From positions 6,435,032-6,499,031 of the forward strand of contig OZ022245.1 in NCBI GenBank assembly GCA_963978895.1: a stretch of 64,000 nt of DNA, written 5' to 3'. Source of the DNA: Erpobdella octoculata. Taxonomy: Eukaryota > Annelida > Clitellata > Hirudinida > Erpobdellidae. Positions 56,632-64,000 of this stretch are shown here, one piece after another (position 1 is the first letter of the stretch; each line of letters starts with the position of its first letter). The position numbers and the translations under genes were made by a program. Under the pieces are notes generated by a model. The model did no database searches and had not been told where the DNA came from. It saw only the letters and a program-made list of their open reading frames with translations.

Positions 56632-58582
56632 CAGTGGCGAATCCAGGGGGCCAACCGGACCATGTCCCCTTTGTCAATTTGCAGGGGGCCAATTCGGCCA
56701 ACCCAATTCAGCAAATTGAAAGAAAAAAACGCTAAAAAAAGTTAGGAAGCTAAACACTAGCAGATCTAGGAAGGGACAGTCCAGCCATGGCCTCCCCTCA
56801 CATTTGGTCGACTTTGCCCCCCCTCGTCATAGCCAAAATAAAAAATTAAAAAGCCTATGAAAAATCAAGACAGGACACACTTTCAAAATAAAAATTTTTC
56901 ATGCGTAAGTAATTTTTTAAAAAGCTAAATAATCACTCATCTCTTTTTTCGTCTAGATCCAAATAAGACTCCTATAAATAGGTGCGAAATATTAAAAAAT
57001 AAAACAAAACGTAACAACGGGTCGTGAAAGCCAAAAGATAGGTATTTAAATAATGTTAAGCTAGAACTTTATTTCAGCAAAAACCTTTGGAGGGCAACAT
57101 GTTCAATTTTCTATCACAATGCTAAACTTTTTCTGTCACAAAAAACTAATGACAGGGAAGGATAATGGGAGCGACTTTTCCCAAAAATTTTCTAAAAACT
57201 TCTACGTTTCTTATAAAGAAAAAAAAGCTGATGACAGAGAGGGTAGCCGAAGGAGAGGAGGGGAATTGTAAGTAGTTAGTAGTTTTCTGAATTGTTTTAA
57301 AAAGCTTCGTAGATATTTTTCCAAAAATATTTTCTGAAAAATTGTTAAGGGGCCACCAGCTCTACCAAAAGACGTTCCTGTTCCTTAATTATAGAACTTT
57401 TACGGCTCTGGGAGCTGTACTAACATTGTGTATTTTTTTCAAACTCCCCCCCCCCCCATCAAAAGTTGGCTAGATCCGCCAGTGAAGCTAAAAACTGGGT
57501 TGCTACATTAAATTTAGAAAAGAATAAGAGGAAGCTGTCAGAGAAAACTGCATGACCCTATGGAGCTTGATAAGCGAGCTCAAGTGGTTGCTCTAATTTG
57601 CATCAACATAACTTTTGAATCAAACACGAAGCACGTTTACATTTTATTGCTGGCAGATTCAGGGGTCGGAAAAAATAATGGCCCAACTTTGCCTCAAATA
57701 ACAAAATCTCCAATCTAATCAAGCAGGTTTGAAAATAGATAAAAGAGTAATATGAGGTGTTAAAGCTGTCCTCCCTCGTTAAAGATATAGATGCTAATAA
57801 AGTTAAGAACCTAGCAAAATAGGTTGCTGTTATGGAAAAAGAATAAGTTTTTAAAAAATAGGCAAGCAAAAAGATGAACTACTTAGAGCTTAAGAAAGCT
57901 TGCGTCCGTGCATTGACAACATCTCAAGCCGTAGCAAATTGTTTAATTTATTTTGAACATTTTTCTCCTGTAAACACAAGATGTGTTCAATTTTTGTAAA
58001 TAGAGCTATGTATAACTTTTCTTACGCCAATGAAGTCAGCAATCTAGTAAATAAAATTTCAAATTGAAAAGAAAATATTTAAATTAGTTGGTTTCTGCAA
58101 GCCTTAGTTTTTTAGTTATTTCAAGTTTTCTGCTTTACTCTGTGTTTCCTTGGCTGCTGCCTTTCTTGGCATTGGCATTTATGAACTTTTGTTGGTCTTT
58201 CTCTTAGTGTCAACGCCAGAACCTGAAAGAGTTTTTTCTGAAGTTGAACACTTTTTTGCAGAGCTCTCATTCTGCCACAAAACAATGCAAAAAAATCTTT
58301 GATATAGAAATAGCTATTCAAAATTTCAGCGAAACTGCGAATCTTTTAATTGTTTTATCATTTTATGAAAGCTAGAATCATCCACAACAAATTTGTTTTT
58401 GTTGATTTCAAATTGCATACATACATGAGCTATAATACAATTTCTACACCTTAAAATATCAGAAATAAAGAAACCATATTTTGTTTCAAAGTATAAAAAA
58501 GTAGACTTTGGAGAGCTATGTACGCGCTGTGCATCCAGTCTAAAATTTTCTCCCCCTTCAGAGTCGGCTGGATCCGCTCTTG
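56632..58582. mobile_element. hAT element with decayed transposase
   Basis: Left end CAGTGGCGAATCCAG; right end read inward CAAGAGCGGATCCAG. Flanks TTGAGATA (56624-56631) and CAGAGATA (58583-58590) look like an eroded 8-bp duplication. Around 58190-58330 the plus strand encodes a broken hAT C-terminal dimerisation motif (STPEPERVFSEVEHFF). A further end-like sequence (GGCTAGATCCGCCAGTG, ending near 57474) suggests a nested or rearranged copy. Confidence 0.7.
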
Positions 58583-58689
58583 CAGAGATAAGTGGGTAAT
58601 CCGCGAATAGCAAAACGCGAGTGAGCTGCGAATTGGCAAAAGGTAAACTAAATCTGAGTTTGCAGCTTTTAGTAATTTTTATACGTTTT

Positions 58690-59095
58690 ATGGAAAAAAA
58701 GTTAAGATGGAGAGGAAGAAAGAAAAAGAGTGGGAGCGAAGGTGCGAGCGGAAACGGGAGCAAAAAAGCGAGCAAGAGCGGGAAAGCGAGCAGTAGCGGA
58801 AAGCAAGCAATAGCGCAAGAGCGCGCGGGAAAGCGAGCAAGAGCGGAAAAGCGAGCAAAAGCGGAAAAGCGAGAGGAAGCGAGAAAGTGAGCGGAAGCGA
58901 GAAAGTGAGCGGAAGCGAGAAAGTGAGCGGAAGCGAAAAAACGAGCAGAAAAGCGACCGGGAAAGGGAGAGCAAGCGGCAAAACGAGCAGAAGTGAAGAA
59001 GCAAGCGGTAGAGCAGGTGGAAAAGGAAGTGCGAGAGTTAGAGAAAAACGATAAAAATCCCGGGCAACGCCGAGTAACCCTGCTACGCTAGTCAT
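58690..59095 (-). repeat. low-complexity GCGAGC/GGGAAAGCG repeat
   Basis: Inverted long copy of the family at 16670, 30130 and 51205: reiterated GAGCGGAAGCGAGAAAGT words ending in CCCGGGCAACGCCG. The long frames on both strands (Lys/Ala/Glu-rich or Leu/Phe/Arg-rich) are by-products of the repeat, not genes. It ends 145 bp upstream of the FBXO30 start. Confidence 0.8.
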
Positions 59096-59239
59096 GATAT
59101 AATGTAGCGGAGAGTAAACCTAGCACAACCTCTACTATACATTTTCTATATCTATGCACTTTCCTTATCTTTTGTCATTTAGTGTTTTTGTATGTGTTTG
59201 TTATTGTTTTTTTTTTTTAATTTGTCTTTTGTTTTGTGA

Positions 59240-63007
<3,768 letters not shown>

Positions 63008-63296
63008 AAGCTGTGTTTATTCAACTGGTTTTGTTTTGTTCAATTGACTTTTCCTGCAAATCGTCACAGTGTGAAATGTGATAAATTGAATGATTATTTG
63101 TTTGTCGGTTTCATTTTGTCAAATATTTGGCAATCAATTATTAGGTTACATCTGCCTTAGATTGCATTTGTTTGTGTTCTTGTTATCCGATATCTCTGAT
63201 CTCTTTTTTTTTTATATTTAATAATTAGTTAATATAGATGAATATAAAAACGTTTTTTGGGGGTATTATTTTAGATTGATCAATAATAATTATTAA

Positions 63297-63302
63297 ATAA
63301 AA
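63297..63302 (+). terminator. possible FBXO30 poly(A) signal
   Basis: AATAAA 290 bp after the FBXO30 stop, in an AT-rich run and 22 bp before the stop codon of the convergent phosphoesterase gene. Confidence 0.4.
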
Positions 63303-63323
63303 ATTTAAAACTGTCAGCATTGT

Positions 63324-63901
63324 TTAATGGTCATTTATTCTGAATTTCAACGTGTGTGACATGAGTTTGTGTACGACGTTGATCGATGATTTCAGCTGAA
63401 AGATGAGCGCGACGATGCAAGCTCCGAAAAACCATTTATAGGCATTCAAAATCTCGTATCTGTCCGGAAGCCATAGTACCGTGTGCGACATATATCCGAT
63501 ATTGTCTGGAAAATGTATAACAGTTTAAATGAAATTTTAATGAACAAATCGATAAGAAGCAGCAACTAACCGATGACCATGAAACCGTATCCCATGTTGG
63601 AAGCGCCCATGCGGTAGCTGCACGTGGGGACGACTACCTGATAGACGGTGTTGCTGGTTTTTAATAAATTTTTGTTCAGGAAAACTTCGTTGTCGTTGAG
63701 TTTGTTTTTAACGAGCCTTCTCTTCTTGGACCAGCAGTCGAAGCACGTCCAGTAGGCTGACTGTCGAATAAAATCAGAAATTATTCTTCGTTTATCCTTT
63801 CAATGCATCTATTACTAATTTGTAAATATGCCAGAGAGAAACCATCATACCTGGTGTTCGTGACCAGCGATGATTAGGTTTGGTTGAATCTTTTCCATGC
63901 T
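63324..63901 (-). CDS. metallophosphoesterase (Cdc1/PGAP5-like), last three exons
   Basis: Exons 63901-63851, 63760-63571 and 63505-63324, in phase, giving ~141 residues; the 5' part lies outside the window. The sequence IQPNLIIAGHEHQ is the GHxH metal-binding motif that closes the calcineurin-like phosphoesterase fold. Then VVPTCSYRMGASNMGYG and a C-terminal hydrophobic helix (WFFGACIVALIFQL) follow, as in membrane-bound Cdc1/Ted1/PGAP5-type enzymes that act on GPI-anchor ethanolamine phosphate in the ER/Golgi. Which member of the family it is cannot be told from this part. It converges on FBXO30, with stops 316 bp apart. Confidence 0.8.
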
Positions 63902-64000
63902 CTGAGACAAACAGAAATTTACTCTTGTTTACAAGTTTCACCATTTAGTTTATCTGTTTGCAGATAATGTTTGACATTGTCTCAACTCTATCTGCAAGAT
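63902..64000 (-). other. intron of the metallophosphoesterase gene
   Basis: Directly upstream of the AG acceptor before 63901; no exon seen up to the window edge. Confidence 0.5.

Noticed and set aside
58621..59095. Lys/Ala/Glu-rich and Leu/Phe/Arg-rich ORFs
   Set aside because: Created by the GCGAGC/GGGAAAGCG repeat; no domain, no splice context, same family in three other places.

Overview
The window is AT-rich nuclear DNA from an animal, almost certainly an invertebrate. Genes are split into many short exons by GT-AG introns, orthologues of metazoan-only families are present (ADAM17, TXNDC11, PIAS, Pur-alpha, FBXO30, a two-pore K+ channel), the standard code is used, and introns and intergenic DNA are full of hAT-type, pogo-type and LINE debris, tRNA-derived SINEs and (TA)n arrays. 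I could not place the phylum. Exon models below were built by hand from splice sites, reading phase and family resemblance. Each complete model closes in frame from ATG to stop.

Left part (1-15 kb): a two-exon secreted or surface LRR-Ig protein gene (2379-427, minus) with a decayed tandem copy of its first exon and promoter upstream; nested hAT elements (3475-5177); (TA)n-rich repeats (6.3-9.2 kb); a frameshifted LRR-like pseudogene (about 9.4-10.3 kb); and a complete three-exon K2P potassium channel gene (14612-11057, minus).

Middle (15-41 kb): repeats, then a complete 23-exon ADAM17/TACE gene (28174-18189, minus; 703 aa) whose zinc-binding motif is completed by a 6-nt micro-exon; a 1.35-kb hAT element with a perfect 8-bp target duplication; a complete 14-exon TXNDC11 gene (37162-30700, minus; 847 aa); and a 1.6-kb inverted-repeat element with perfect 16-bp ends and a perfect 8-bp target duplication.

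Right part (41-64 kb): a six-exon Pur-alpha gene (41462-43704, plus; 243 aa) faces an 11-exon PIAS SUMO-ligase gene (54922-45809, minus; 606 aa). The first PIAS exon encodes four tandem 23-residue STPR repeats spliced in frame to the SAP domain, an unusual architecture. Next come hAT elements with text-like internal repeats, an FBXO30-like F-box/TRAF-zinc-finger gene (59240-63007, plus; 438 aa) and the 3' end of a Cdc1/PGAP5-like metallophosphoesterase gene (63901-63324, minus).

These are unrelated housekeeping and signalling genes that are simply neighbours; nothing suggests an operon or a gene cluster. The most interesting observations are the STPR-PIAS fusion, the ADAM17 micro-exon, two GC-AG introns, the 1.6-kb inverted-repeat element and the decayed LRR-Ig duplicate.
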